Translations under genes and position numbers: made by a program
NCBI RefSeq assembly: GCF_001866135.1
Contig: NZ_MODW01000001.1
Span: 186,001-250,000, forward strand
DNA: 64,000 bases
DNA from: Microbacterium sp. LCT-H2
GTDB lineage: Bacteria; Actinomycetota; Actinomycetes; Actinomycetales; Microbacteriaceae
Direction: 5' to 3'
Shown: positions 26,328-35,694 of the stretch, in pieces
How positions within the stretch are numbered: position 1 is the stretch's first letter
How the letters are laid out: each line of letters starts with the position of its first letter
Notes under the pieces: generated by a model
What the model saw: only the letters and a program-made list of their open reading frames with translations
Told to the model about the DNA's origin: nothing
The model's database searches: none

Positions 26328-26363
26328 GTGGGTACCTTACCGAAAAGTGGGTACCCACCGAAA
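26328..26363. promoter_or_regulatory. Tandem operator for the HxlR regulator
   Basis: Two adjacent direct copies of GTGGGTACC-N-ACCGAAA lie right at the regulator start. The second contains the perfect 12-bp palindrome GTGGGTACCCAC (26347-26358). A TAAGGT hexamer on the minus strand places a likely -10 inside the first copy, so binding would block transcription. This is inferred from position and symmetry. Confidence 0.6.
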
Positions 26364-26420
26364 GGAATGCGCGGCACGTCCGCAGGGGTCGTCCGGGGAG
26401 TCAGCAACGAAAGGACTCCC

Positions 26421-27266
26421 ATGACCATCCTCGTCACCGGTTCGACCGGTCACCTCGGCCGCCTCATCGTCGCCGCGCTGCTCGAGCGCGGCATCGACCC
26501 ACAGGCGATCCGCGCCGGCGCGCGCGACGTCGCCAAGGGTGCCGACCTCGGCGTGCCCGTCGTCCGTCTCGACTACACCGACCCGGCGTCGGTCGCGGCG
26601 GCGCTCGACGGCGTGGACACCGTCGTGCTCATCTCCGGCTCGGAGGTGGGCCAGCGCGTCGCGCAGCATCAGGCGGTGATCGAGGCCGCGAAGGACGCCG
26701 GCGTGTCGAAGTTCATCTACACGAGCGCTCCGAAGGCCAGCACGAGCTCGCTCGTCCTGGCCCCCGAGCACAAGGCGACCGAGGAGCTCATCGCAGCCGC
26801 GGGCCTGCCCGCGGTGATCCTCCGCAACAACTGGTACACCGAGAACTACGCCGCCGACCTCGCGCGCGCGGCCGAGACCGGCACCCTCAGCGCCGGCACC
26901 GGGGAGGGCCGCGTCGCCTCCGCCAACCGGAAGGACTACGCCGAGGCCGCGGCCGTCGTCGCCACCGAGGACGGCCACCTCGGTGCCGTCTACGAGATCG
27001 GCGGGGACGTCGCGTGGACCTACGCCGATCTGGCCGCCGCGATGACAGCGGTCACCGGCCGCGAGGTCGCCTTCGTCCCGCTGTCCGCGGACGAGCAGCT
27101 CGCGGCGCTCCGTGCCGCCGGCCTCGATGAGGGGACCGCCGGGTTCGTCGTCGCCCTCGACGCCGGCATCCGCGACGGCGCCCTCGCGGACACCGACGGC
27201 ACCCTCCGCCGCCTCATCGGCCGCCCGACGACGCCGCTCGTCGAGGGCCTCCGCGGCCTGGTGTGA
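26421..27266 (+). CDS. NmrA/SDR-type NAD(P)H:quinone oxidoreductase
   Basis: 281 residues. The N-terminus MTILVTGSTGHLGRLIVAAL is a GxxGxxG Rossmann nucleotide site; FIYTSAPKA and ILRNNWYTENYA are typical of the QOR2/QorB (YtfG) group of atypical short-chain dehydrogenases. It probably reduces quinones with NADPH to limit redox stress. AAAGGA lies ahead of the ATG. It is divergent from, and probably repressed by, the HxlR regulator. Confidence 0.88.
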   Translation: MTILVTGSTGHLGRLIVAALLERGIDPQAIRAGARDVAKGADLGVPVVRLDYTDPASVAAALDGVDTVVLISGSEVGQRVAQHQAVIEAAKDAGVSKFIYTSAPKASTSSLVLAPEHKATEELIAAAGLPAVILRNNWYTENYAADLARAAETGTLSAGTGEGRVASANRKDYAEAAAVVATEDGHLGAVYEIGGDVAWTYADLAAAMTAVTGREVAFVPLSADEQLAALRAAGLDEGTAGFVVALDAGIRDGALADTDGTLRRLIGRPTTPLVEGLRGLV

Positions 27267-27271
27267 CCCGC

Positions 27272-27302
27272 GGAGCGCCGCCGTCACCGACGGCGGCGCT
27301 CC
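27272..27302. terminator. Strong bidirectional terminator hairpin
   Basis: A 14-bp perfect stem (GGAGCGCCGCCGTC and complement) with a 3-base loop separates the convergent quinone reductase and Asp23-like genes. The stop codon of the minus-strand gene lies within the hairpin, so the terminator overlaps the 3' end of coding sequence. Confidence 0.75.
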
Positions 27303-27673
27303 CCCGGCGCCGGCTCCACGGCGCTCTGCACGTAGGCGACGGTGAGCGTGATGCTGCCGCGGCGCAGGCCCTCGGCTCGCAGCACCGCGTCCACGGCGTC
27401 ACGGGCATGCCGCAGCGTCGCGACGCTGCGCACCCGCCCGTCGACGCCGATCGCCGCCTCCACCGCCACACCGTCCGCTCCGGCGGCGACGGCCACGATC
27501 GGTTCCGCTCCGCGCTCGTTCCCCCACACCGATGCGCCCGCACGCAGGAGGTGGGAGACGAGGGACCCCGATCGGTACACGCCGCGCACCCCGGAGCAGG
27601 CGCGCAGCGCCGCCTCGATCCGGAGCGCGAGACCCGCGCGCTCCTCCTTCGACAGCTCGGTGCCGGTCATCAT
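27284..27673 (-). CDS. Small Asp23-like protein in sigma factor operon
   Basis: 129 residues (starting at either of two tandem ATGs; the one at 27673 overlaps the upstream stop as ATGA and follows GGGAGGGGG). The pattern SGVRGVYRSG...VAVEAAIGVDGRVRSVATLRHARDAVDAVL resembles the alternating beta-alpha layout of Asp23/Gls24 proteins, but similarity is weak and a firm family assignment is not possible by eye. Third gene of the sigma factor operon. Confidence 0.65.
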   Translation of the reverse strand: MMTGTELSKEERAGLALRIEAALRACSGVRGVYRSGSLVSHLLRAGASVWGNERGAEPIVAVAAGADGVAVEAAIGVDGRVRSVATLRHARDAVDAVLRAEGLRRGSITLTVAYVQSAVEPAPGERRRR

Positions 27674-28272
27674 GCCCCCTCCCTGACGTCGGTGATCGCG
27701 ACATCGATCGCCGCGACCTGCAGGTCGGTATGACGGCGCAGCCGGTCCTCCACCTCTGCGCGCAGGCGGTCGGCGACGCGGCGGAGCGGGTCGCCGAGGC
27801 GCACGCTCACGTCGATCGCCACGCGTACGGGCGCTCCGGGCTCGGTGACGTCGCCGTCCAGCCGGCACCGGCCGACCAGCACGCCGGGCACAGCCTCCTC
27901 AGCGGCACGGATCAGTCCGCGGACAGCGCCCTCGGTGATGGCCAGGTCCACGTCCGGATCGTCGTCGGCGAAGGGGATGCGGCGTCCCGCCTGGGCGTCC
28001 ATCGCGATGCCGCTGAGGATCCGGTCCACCCAGCTCTCGTCCGCGGGCGGTGCGGACGCCGCTTCCTCGTCCATCAGCGCGGTCCCGAGACCCCGCAGTC
28101 TCTCCAGGGCGTCGAGGGCGAGCTGGCACCCCGGAGACTCCTCGATCGCAGGGTTTCTCGGGGTGCGTCCGGCCTCCAGGTAGTCGCTGAGGTCGTCGAT
28201 CGTGTACCCGTCCAGGTCGGCGGGCTCCAGGCCGAGGCGGCGCAGCCGGTCGTCCTCGTGGTGCTCGGTCAT
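27670..28272 (-). CDS. Asp23/Gls24-like protein with anti-sigma-like N-terminus
   Basis: 200 residues, start overlapping the sigma factor stop (ATGA). The C-terminal 100 residues (VDLAITEGAVRGLIRAAEEA...VRVAIDVSVRLGDPLRRVADRLR) follow the Asp23 pattern. The N-terminal segment, LSDYLEAGRTPRNPAIEESP then GCQLALDALERL, resembles the anti-sigma domain layout (YL-G-R, then an E-x-x-P-x-C segment and a helix). Position directly after an ECF-type sigma gene is where anti-sigma factors normally lie. Function as an anti-sigma factor is inference; there is no membrane segment. Confidence 0.7.
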   Translation of the reverse strand: MTEHHEDDRLRRLGLEPADLDGYTIDDLSDYLEAGRTPRNPAIEESPGCQLALDALERLRGLGTALMDEEAASAPPADESWVDRILSGIAMDAQAGRRIPFADDDPDVDLAITEGAVRGLIRAAEEAVPGVLVGRCRLDGDVTEPGAPVRVAIDVSVRLGDPLRRVADRLRAEVEDRLRRHTDLQVAAIDVAITDVREGA

Positions 28273-28835
28273 CGCCACCCCTCCATCCGTGTGATCAGGA
28301 ATCGTCTCGCGCGGGACAGCAGTCCGCGCACCGTGCTGACGGGGATGCCGAGCTCCTCGGCGATCTCGTCGTAGCTGTAGCCGCCGAGTTCGCGCAGCAC
28401 CCAGCACTCGCGCTGGGCCTCCGGGAGCTCACGCAGAGCGGCACCGAGGGCCGCCACGCCCGCTCGCGCCTCGACGACCGCATCAGGCGTGGTCTGCGGC
28501 GGTGCCGGACGATCGAGCTCGTCCACGTCGAGGGCGGGCCGCGTACGGCGCAGGAAATCCACCGCCTTGCGACTCACGATCCGCATGAGCCAGCTCTTGA
28601 CCTTCGCCGGATCCTCCAGCTCGCCGAACCGCTGCCATGCGGTCACGAACGCGTCCTGCACGATGTCGTCGACCTCCGCCGACGCGTTGAGCATCCGCTG
28701 CGTGTACGCCCTCATCATCGGGGTGTACCTGCGTACGAGCACCGCGAACGCGGCGACGTCCCCATCCATCGCACGACCGGCGACGATGCGGTCCCCGGCC
28801 TGCTCCAGCGCCTCGCCCCAGCGATCGGCTGCCAT
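28269..28835 (-). CDS. ECF-type RNA polymerase sigma factor
   Basis: 188 residues. Region 2 has AFAVLVRRYTPMMRAYTQRM and VDDIVQDAFVTAWQRFGELE; region 4 has LRELPEAQRECWVLRELGGY followed by SYDEIAEELGIPVSTVRGLL. The layout without region 3 is that of extracytoplasmic-function sigma factors. It leads a three-gene operon with two Asp23-like genes and is separated from the csbD unit by a strong terminator, so it has its own promoter within 28836-28916. Confidence 0.93.
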   Translation of the reverse strand: MAADRWGEALEQAGDRIVAGRAMDGDVAAFAVLVRRYTPMMRAYTQRMLNASAEVDDIVQDAFVTAWQRFGELEDPAKVKSWLMRIVSRKAVDFLRRTRPALDVDELDRPAPPQTTPDAVVEARAGVAALGAALRELPEAQRECWVLRELGGYSYDEIAEELGIPVSTVRGLLSRARRFLITRMEGWR

Positions 28836-28916
28836 TCCCCCACCCCTCGTTCACGGTTCACCAGCCGTTCGGAGCCCACGCCGGATCGGATCGAGACGAC
28901 CCGACGCGCGCGGGCG

Positions 28917-28944
28917 GAGGAGACGCCCCTCCGGGCGTCTCCTC
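28917..28944 (-). terminator. Terminator after csbD-type gene
   Basis: A 12-bp perfect stem (GAGGAGACGCCC and complement) with loop CTCC begins 9 bp past the CsbD stop. It ends the envelope-stress operon above and isolates it from the sigma factor operon. Confidence 0.75.
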
Positions 28945-28952
28945 CCCTTCCG

Positions 28953-29126
28953 TCACTTGGTGAACGTGTCCTTGACATCCTCGGCCGCGTTCCTGACGTC
29001 GCCCTTGGCCTGCTCGGCCTTGCCCTCGGCGACGAGCTTGTCGTTGTTGGTGACCTCGCCGACGACCTCCTTGGCCTTGCCGGCCAGCTTCTCGGCTGCG
29101 GCCTTGATCTTGTCCTCCGCGCTCAT
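28953..29126 (-). CDS. CsbD family stress protein
   Basis: 57 residues: MSAEDKIKAAAEKLAGKAKE, VVGEVTNNDKLVAEGKAEQA and KGDVRNAAEDVKDTFTK. This is the CsbD-like pattern of amphipathic, charged helices found in small general-stress proteins of unknown mechanism. GGAGG lies close to the ATG. It is the last gene of the Asp23/AmaP operon, 14 bp after the gene at 29141. Confidence 0.92.
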   Translation of the reverse strand: MSAEDKIKAAAEKLAGKAKEVVGEVTNNDKLVAEGKAEQAKGDVRNAAEDVKDTFTK

Positions 29127-29140
29127 GGCGCCTCCTTTCC

Positions 29141-29839
29141 TCACACGACCCCGACGGTCGGGGTCGACGTCCGTGCGGCCTTCCGCTCGTGCGGTGCCGT
29201 CGTCTGCGTGGCCGCGAGCGAGCGGCGCATCCGCTGCCGCGACCGGAAGAGCTCTCGCCACCCGCGGTCGGCGATGTGCACGACGAGCGGCATCCGCGTC
29301 CCCGTGACGGCGTCCCACTCCTGCACGACGGCGTCGGCGGCGGCGAGCACCTGCCCCAGGGCCGCGCCGGGGCGCGGCGTCACCACGAGACCGAGGGCGA
29401 TGTCGCGACCGACCTTCCGGCTCGTCACCCGGGCGGCCAGCACGTCCGCTCGATCGGCGAGGGGGCTTGCGAGCAGCTGCTCTGCCACACTCCGGTCGAC
29501 GGTGGTGGTGCCACCCTCACCGGCGAGCCGGAGAAGGGTGCGCTCCCGCCGCGGCCTGCGGGTGAGCAGGAACGCGAGGAGGAGGACGACGAGCAGCACC
29601 GCGGCGGCGAGCCCCGCGAGCGCCCACAGCGGCACGAAGCCGGCGCCCGGGATCTCGAGACCCCAGGCCCCCGACCACGCCACGACACCGTCGGCCTGGG
29701 CGAGCACATCCTCGGCGGGGGCCGGAAGCGCCCCCGCGCCCCGCAGTCCCGCAGCGAGGAGGACGACGCCCCCGGCCAGGAGCATCGCGGCTCCTCCGAC
29801 GAGGACGATCCGGTTCGCGACGGTCCCTGCCGACGTCAT
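29141..29839 (-). CDS. AmaP-like alkaline shock membrane anchor protein
   Basis: 232 residues with two membrane segments (about residues 10-30 and 68-90) and a cytoplasmic C-terminal domain ending in an Arg-rich tail. Together with Asp23 genes in the same operon this matches AmaP, which tethers Asp23 to the membrane in Firmicutes. Sequence conservation with that family is low, so the call leans on topology and context. Start overlaps the upstream gene by 4 bp. Confidence 0.7.
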   Translation of the reverse strand: MTSAGTVANRIVLVGGAAMLLAGGVVLLAAGLRGAGALPAPAEDVLAQADGVVAWSGAWGLEIPGAGFVPLWALAGLAAAVLLVVLLLAFLLTRRPRRERTLLRLAGEGGTTTVDRSVAEQLLASPLADRADVLAARVTSRKVGRDIALGLVVTPRPGAALGQVLAAADAVVQEWDAVTGTRMPLVVHIADRGWRELFRSRQRMRRSLAATQTTAPHERKAARTSTPTVGVV

Positions 29840-30402
29840 GCGATCACCCCTTCCGGTGCCACCTGCACCCGCGGCGAGAGCCGGAACCCGGCCTCGTCCA
29901 GAACGCGCCCCGCCGCGTCCTCCGCGGCAGCCGGATCCACCGGCACACCGCTCGTCGGCGTGACCCGGATCAGCACCGTGCGACGCCCCACGGTCACGCT
30001 CGTCTGTCCGCGTGGCACGCCGATCCGGCGTGCGACGCCGTCCGCGACGGCGTCGGCGAGCACGCCGTCGTCGATCACGAGCGCCGCCCGCGCGTCGAGA
30101 CGCGTGCGGCGGGCACGACGACCGGGCAGCACCGCTGCTCCGAGCAGGAGCAGGGCGAGCGCGACGAGCACGGCGCCCGCCGTGAGCAGCGCCGGCGCCG
30201 TGTGCGCGATCGCGGCGACGGATGCGAACCACGCCCGCACCTGCGTGCGGAACCCCTCGTCGAGGGACCAGCCGACTGTGCCGCCCAGGAGAACGAGGAG
30301 GAGCACCGTCAGCACCACGGCGAGCGCGATAGCCGGGCCCCGGCGGGTCGCCCTCGCCTCTCGACGCAGCAGCCGCCGCGCCGTCGCTGTGTTCGCCGTC
30401 AT
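29836..30402 (-). CDS. Two-helix membrane protein, DUF6286-type
   Basis: 188 residues. Two membrane segments (about 22-45 and 73-95) flank an extracytoplasmic loop. The C-terminal domain RTRLDARAALVIDDGVLADA then VTVGRRTVLIRVTPT resembles actinobacterial DUF6286 proteins found in Asp23 operons. Function unknown. It overlaps both neighbours by 4 bp. Confidence 0.68.
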   Translation of the reverse strand: MTANTATARRLLRREARATRRGPAIALAVVLTVLLLVLLGGTVGWSLDEGFRTQVRAWFASVAAIAHTAPALLTAGAVLVALALLLLGAAVLPGRRARRTRLDARAALVIDDGVLADAVADGVARRIGVPRGQTSVTVGRRTVLIRVTPTSGVPVDPAAAEDAAGRVLDEAGFRLSPRVQVAPEGVIA

Positions 30403-30740
30403 CTCACTCTCCTCTGCATCTCCCGTCGGAGGCCGCGGAAGCGCACATCCACCGCTCCCACGCGTCGCCCTGCCAGGTCGCGCATTCCCTGCACCACGGC
30501 GTCGCGGACGGCGTCCGCCCGTGCGCTCACGGGGTCGGTGCCCTGACGAGTCAGCACGACCGGAACCTCCACGGACACCCTCAGGTCGCCGCGGCGGTCC
30601 GCGAGCTGCACGCTCACGTCTCCGGCGCCGACCCGCGTGGCATCCCGGACGATTCCGGCCGCGAGCCGGTGCAGCGCCCGGGCCTCGACGACCGTGGCCC
30701 CCGCCACGGTCGTCGGCCCGTCCGTCTGCATGACGCTCAT
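30399..30740 (-). CDS. Small Asp23-like protein
   Basis: 113 residues beginning MSVMQTDGPTTVAGATVVEA. The pattern ALHRLAAGIVRDATRVGAGDVSVQLADRRGDLRVSVEVPVVL is a shortened Asp23/Gls24-type layout. The ATG overlaps the stop of the small membrane protein gene upstream; the stop overlaps the next gene. Specific role unknown; presumably part of a membrane-associated Asp23 assembly. Confidence 0.68.
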   Translation of the reverse strand: MSVMQTDGPTTVAGATVVEARALHRLAAGIVRDATRVGAGDVSVQLADRRGDLRVSVEVPVVLTRQGTDPVSARADAVRDAVVQGMRDLAGRRVGAVDVRFRGLRREMQRRVR

Positions 30741-30928
30741 GAGGACGATCGCCGCCCGCGCACCACGTCGGCGAGCGCCCGCACGTCCAGGCGACCGTCG
30801 ACGATGCGGCCGACGACGGCGCCGACGAGCATCGCGAGGGTGACGAGCAGGAACGCCCAGAACCCCCAGACGATCCAGGTCAGCGCGAGCACCGTGGCCG
30901 CAGCTCCGCCGATCACCGAGGCGTTCAC
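30737..30928 (-). CDS. Small DUF2273-like membrane protein
   Basis: 63 residues with two closely spaced hydrophobic segments (AATVLALTWIVWGFWAFLLV and the following stretch), then a short basic tail. Small two-helix proteins of the DUF2273 type regularly accompany Asp23 and AmaP genes. It overlaps both neighbours by 4 bp. Confidence 0.75.
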   Translation of the reverse strand: MNASVIGGAAATVLALTWIVWGFWAFLLVTLAMLVGAVVGRIVDGRLDVRALADVVRGRRSSS

Positions 30929-31359
30929 TGGACTCGCGCCTCCGGTGCCTCGTCGTCGTCGGACGGGATGTGCACGTCATTGACGGTCACGTTCACCTCG
31001 GCGACCTCCATGCCCACCAGCTCCACCATGGCCCGGTGGATCGCGGCCCGCACCTGGTCGGCCACCTTCTGCAGGGACACCGGGTACTCCGCCACGATCG
31101 TCACGTCGACGGCCACCTGCGTCTCGCCGACCTCGACGCTGATCCCCTGCGCGAGGTCGGTCGTGTTGAGGGCGTCGCGGATCGCGCCCATCATGCGTGC
31201 GGCGCCACCGCCGAGTGCGTAGACGCCGTCGACCTCCCGCGCCGCGATGCCGGCGATCTTCGCGACCACCGCATCCTCGATCGTGGTCTTCCCCGCCGCC
31301 CCCTGCGACGTCGGAACGACCTGAGCCTTGGGCTGGGTGCCCCCAGTCACGTTCGCCAT
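30925..31359 (-). CDS. Asp23/Gls24 family envelope stress response protein
   Basis: 144 residues from ATG 31359, preceded by AAGGAG at ideal spacing; upstream in-frame ATGs lack such a site. The canonical Asp23 core is clear: TTIEDAVVAKIAGIAAREVD, GVYALGGG, DVTIVAEYPVSLQKVADQVR and VEVNVTVNDVHI-type ending. Asp23 proteins form a membrane-proximal layer that responds to cell-envelope stress. First gene of a six-gene overlapped operon ending in csbD. Confidence 0.92.
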   Translation of the reverse strand: MANVTGGTQPKAQVVPTSQGAAGKTTIEDAVVAKIAGIAAREVDGVYALGGGAARMMGAIRDALNTTDLAQGISVEVGETQVAVDVTIVAEYPVSLQKVADQVRAAIHRAMVELVGMEVAEVNVTVNDVHIPSDDDEAPEARVQ

Positions 31360-31497
31360 CTCGAGCTCCTTCATCCGTGTGACCACGCGATTCCCGCGCG
31401 GGCCGTGTTCTCACGACACCACTAAGACGGTCGGGGAGCACAGAATGTCACAAACTTCTCCGAACGATTTTCGGTTCGCCTTTCGGCGGCGACTCTC

Positions 31498-31532
31498 AGT
31501 GCACTCTAAGGTTAAGAGTGCAAAGTTGCACT
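31498..31532. promoter_or_regulatory. Overlapping palindromic operators for TetR regulator
   Basis: Three symmetric elements built on AGTGCA lie just before the regulator start: AGTGCACT (31498-31505), GCACTCT-N7-AGAGTGC (31501-31521) and AGTGCAA-AG-TTGCACT (31517-31532). The last ends two bases before the ATG. Position and symmetry suggest autorepression of the TetR-MFS operon. Confidence 0.65.
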
Positions 31533-31534
31533 TT

Positions 31535-33813
<2,279 letters not shown>

Positions 33814-33819
33814 CCCGCG

Positions 33820-33981
33820 CTAGGGGAGGTCGGCGACGTCGATGTCGTCGTCGTCCTCCCCGCCGCCCGTCGCCGGAAGCTCGTCGGGCTCGGGGTCGTG
33901 ATCGGTGGTGACGAAGTCGGGGTCGACGCCGATGGCCTCGATCTCCTCCTGGTCGTCCTGGCTGTTCGACGTGTCGGACAT
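33820..33981 (-). CDS. Acidic 53-residue hypothetical protein
   Basis: The frame from ATG 33981 (AGGAGG seven bases upstream) encodes MSDTSNSQDDQEEIEAIGVD, then DPDFVTTDHDPEPDEL, ending IDVADLP. More than a third of residues are Asp or Glu, so it is probably disordered. The good ribosome site and codon usage support a real gene. It converges with the efflux gene 6 bp away. No function recognised. Confidence 0.6.
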   Translation of the reverse strand: MSDTSNSQDDQEEIEAIGVDPDFVTTDHDPEPDELPATGGGEDDDDIDVADLP

Positions 33982-34152
33982 GGCGCCTCCTGACGTTGGG
34001 GATCCGGACGGCCAGTCTGGGCGGGCCGGCTACCGGGACCGAGGGGGTTGACAAGGCGTGTCGAGGCCCGGCGCCCGACCGGCGGCTACGGAACCGGCCG
34101 ACCGAGGTCTCGTGCGGATGATCGTCGTCCGCGGTCGGCGCTACAGCGCGCG

Positions 34153-34632
34153 TCACGCCGCACGCCAGACGGCGTGGGTGCCGACCGCCGCGATCGCGAA
34201 CACCAGCACGGCCACCCGGTGGGCATCGCCGACGGCCAGGGCCGCGTCGGAGGCACCGATGAGATCGTCGGCCACGCCGGCCACCGTCGTCCGGGATACG
34301 GCGGCATCGTCCATCTCGGCCACACCGTCCGCGAGCCATCCCCTGACGAGTCGAAGGGCGGTCGGCCCGAGTTCGACCCCGAGAGGGACAGCAGGACAGC
34401 TCAGCACGTCGGCGACGGTCACGCCGTGCCGCAGCAGCCCGCCGAGCGCCCCGGCGAGGGCGCCGGTCAGCAACGCGCGCCCGTAGCCTTCGGCGACCAG
34501 CACGTCCCAGGACTCCTGCGGCGCGAGCGTCTCGAGCCCGAGGCAATGACCGCGCCCGTCCGCGACGGCTTCCTCCAGGGCTCGGCGGGCGTCCCGGAAC
34601 ACGATGCTCGTACGGCGATCGGGTGCAGACAC
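34153..34632 (-). CDS. Hypothetical protein
   Basis: About 159 residues from a GTG at 34632 (VSAPDRRTSIVFRDARRALE). The middle has a Gly/Ala/Leu-rich segment (GRALLTGALAGALGGLLRHG) and the C-terminal 25 residues are moderately hydrophobic. I recognise no family. The frame is open further upstream, so the start is uncertain. The 170-bp gap on its 3' side (33982-34152) shows no gene and includes GC-rich inverted segments. The gene borders the left edge of the R-M island on the chromosome side. Confidence 0.45.
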   Translation of the reverse strand: MSAPDRRTSIVFRDARRALEEAVADGRGHCLGLETLAPQESWDVLVAEGYGRALLTGALAGALGGLLRHGVTVADVLSCPAVPLGVELGPTALRLVRGWLADGVAEMDDAAVSRTTVAGVADDLIGASDAALAVGDAHRVAVLVFAIAAVGTHAVWRAA

Positions 34633-34754
34633 GGCAGACCTCGTCCCTCGATGCCCGCCATCTCGGAGCCGACTGTGGGGCCGACGCGTCACACACTCTA
34701 GGACGCTCCGCGCAGGGTGAGGACGGTATCCCGGCACGGAGGTCGGAGACGACA

Positions 34755-34780
34755 AAACCCCCGGAAGGTTCCGGGGGTTT
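34755..34780 (-). terminator. Terminator of displaced tRNA-Met 3' end
   Basis: A 12-bp perfect stem AAACCCCCGGAA with loop GG, followed by TTTT on the minus strand. It is a diverged copy of the hairpin at 44278-44301 behind the intact tRNA-Met, and lies directly behind the tRNA fragment at the left island edge. Confidence 0.8.
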
Positions 34781-34787
34781 CATTCTG

Positions 34788-34831
34788 TAGCTGGAGCGGG
34801 GCTTGAACCCGCGACCTCACGATTATGAGTC
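34788..34831 (-). repeat. tRNA-Met 3' fragment, left attachment site of the island
   Basis: These 44 bases match the 3' part of tRNA-Met (44309-44352) from the anticodon arm to the discriminator base, with one mismatch (34792, T for A, position 69 of the acceptor stem). Identity stops just past the anticodon stem (GATTATGAGTC). Flanking sequence back to 34771 also matches. This is the original 3' end of the tRNA gene, displaced when the island integrated. Confidence 0.9.
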
Positions 34832-34838
34832 CGATCCT

Positions 34839-34902
34839 GACCAACGAGTGTCCCTTAGTCCTCGATTGCCGCATAATTCCGCGGATCATGCACTCGTTGG
34901 TC
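34839..34902. repeat. 12-bp inverted repeat at left island end
   Basis: GACCAACGAGTG (34839-34850) and its exact complement (34891-34902) are separated by 40 bases, eight bases inside the attachment site. The interior is AT-richer and includes the palindrome TCCGCGGA. It could be a recombination arm site or a hairpin RNA; neither is shown. Confidence 0.6.
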
Positions 34903-34934
34903 AAAGCTGGTAGTGCACGACTTCAGCCGAGCGC

Positions 34935-34952
34935 CCGGCACGGTACCGGCAC
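34935..34952. repeat. Paired CCGGCAC motif near left island end
   Basis: Two direct CCGGCAC copies with an 11-bp period. The same arrangement occurs at 44217-44234 near the other end, suggesting integrase arm-type sites or a shared island boundary sequence. Confidence 0.45.
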
Positions 34953-34971
34953 GCGGCGGCGTGGGCTCACT

Positions 34972-35694
34972 TCACTCCCAGTCCTCCTCGGCGAGTGGAG
35001 CGCCGTTCAGCTCGTCGCGTCGAGCGCGCCAGTCAGGGAGGAACTCGTCCATGAGCGCGATGAAGCGTTCGTTGTGGGTTCGCTCGTGGAGATGAATCAG
35101 CTCGTGGACGACGATGTACTCGAGGCACCGCGGGTTCTTCTTTGCCAGCTCCGGGTTTAGCCAGATCGTCCTCGAGCCCGCGACGCACGTGCCCCACTTG
35201 GTCTTCATACGGCGCACGACGATCTTCTCCACTTCGGCGCCGACGACCGGCTGCCATTTGTCGAGCAGTGTCGGGACGGCAGCCTTCACTTCGCGGCGGT
35301 ACCAGCGGTCAAGCGTCGCTCGCTTCTCGTCGGCGTCCGATCCTTCGGGCGTGACTACCCAGAGCGTCTGCCCCTTGACCTCGACATGATGGTTGCCGGA
35401 TGTCCGAGAAACGTCGAGGCGGTACCGCTGTCCCCACACGTAGTGGGTCTCGCCTGACTCCATCTCGCGGGTGGACTGGCGCTCGGCCCGTTGCAGGCCC
35501 TCACGCTGACGCTTGATCCAAGGGAGTCGCTGCACGATCGCGAGGCGGATCGTATCTTCGCCTGTGCTTTCAGGCGCAGCGACTCTCACTCGGCCCACCG
35601 GGGGGTAGACCGAGATGTGCATGTTCTTGATGTCCTTGTACACCACGTCAACGCCAAGCCCGGCAACTGTCAGGTACGCGCTACCGGAACTCAT
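34972..35694 (-). CDS. YgjP-like M48-type metallopeptidase associated with type I R-M
   Basis: 240 residues with the zinc motif HELIHLHERTHNERF (HExxH plus downstream His) preceded by MKTKWGTCVAGSRTIWLNPE, the signature of the YgjP/DUF45 family. Genes of this family frequently accompany hsdR; their role is not established. It overlaps the end of hsdR by 14 bp, so it belongs to the R-M operon. Whether it processes HsdR or something else is unknown. Confidence 0.88.
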   Translation of the reverse strand: MSSGSAYLTVAGLGVDVVYKDIKNMHISVYPPVGRVRVAAPESTGEDTIRLAIVQRLPWIKRQREGLQRAERQSTREMESGETHYVWGQRYRLDVSRTSGNHHVEVKGQTLWVVTPEGSDADEKRATLDRWYRREVKAAVPTLLDKWQPVVGAEVEKIVVRRMKTKWGTCVAGSRTIWLNPELAKKNPRCLEYIVVHELIHLHERTHNERFIALMDEFLPDWRARRDELNGAPLAEEDWE

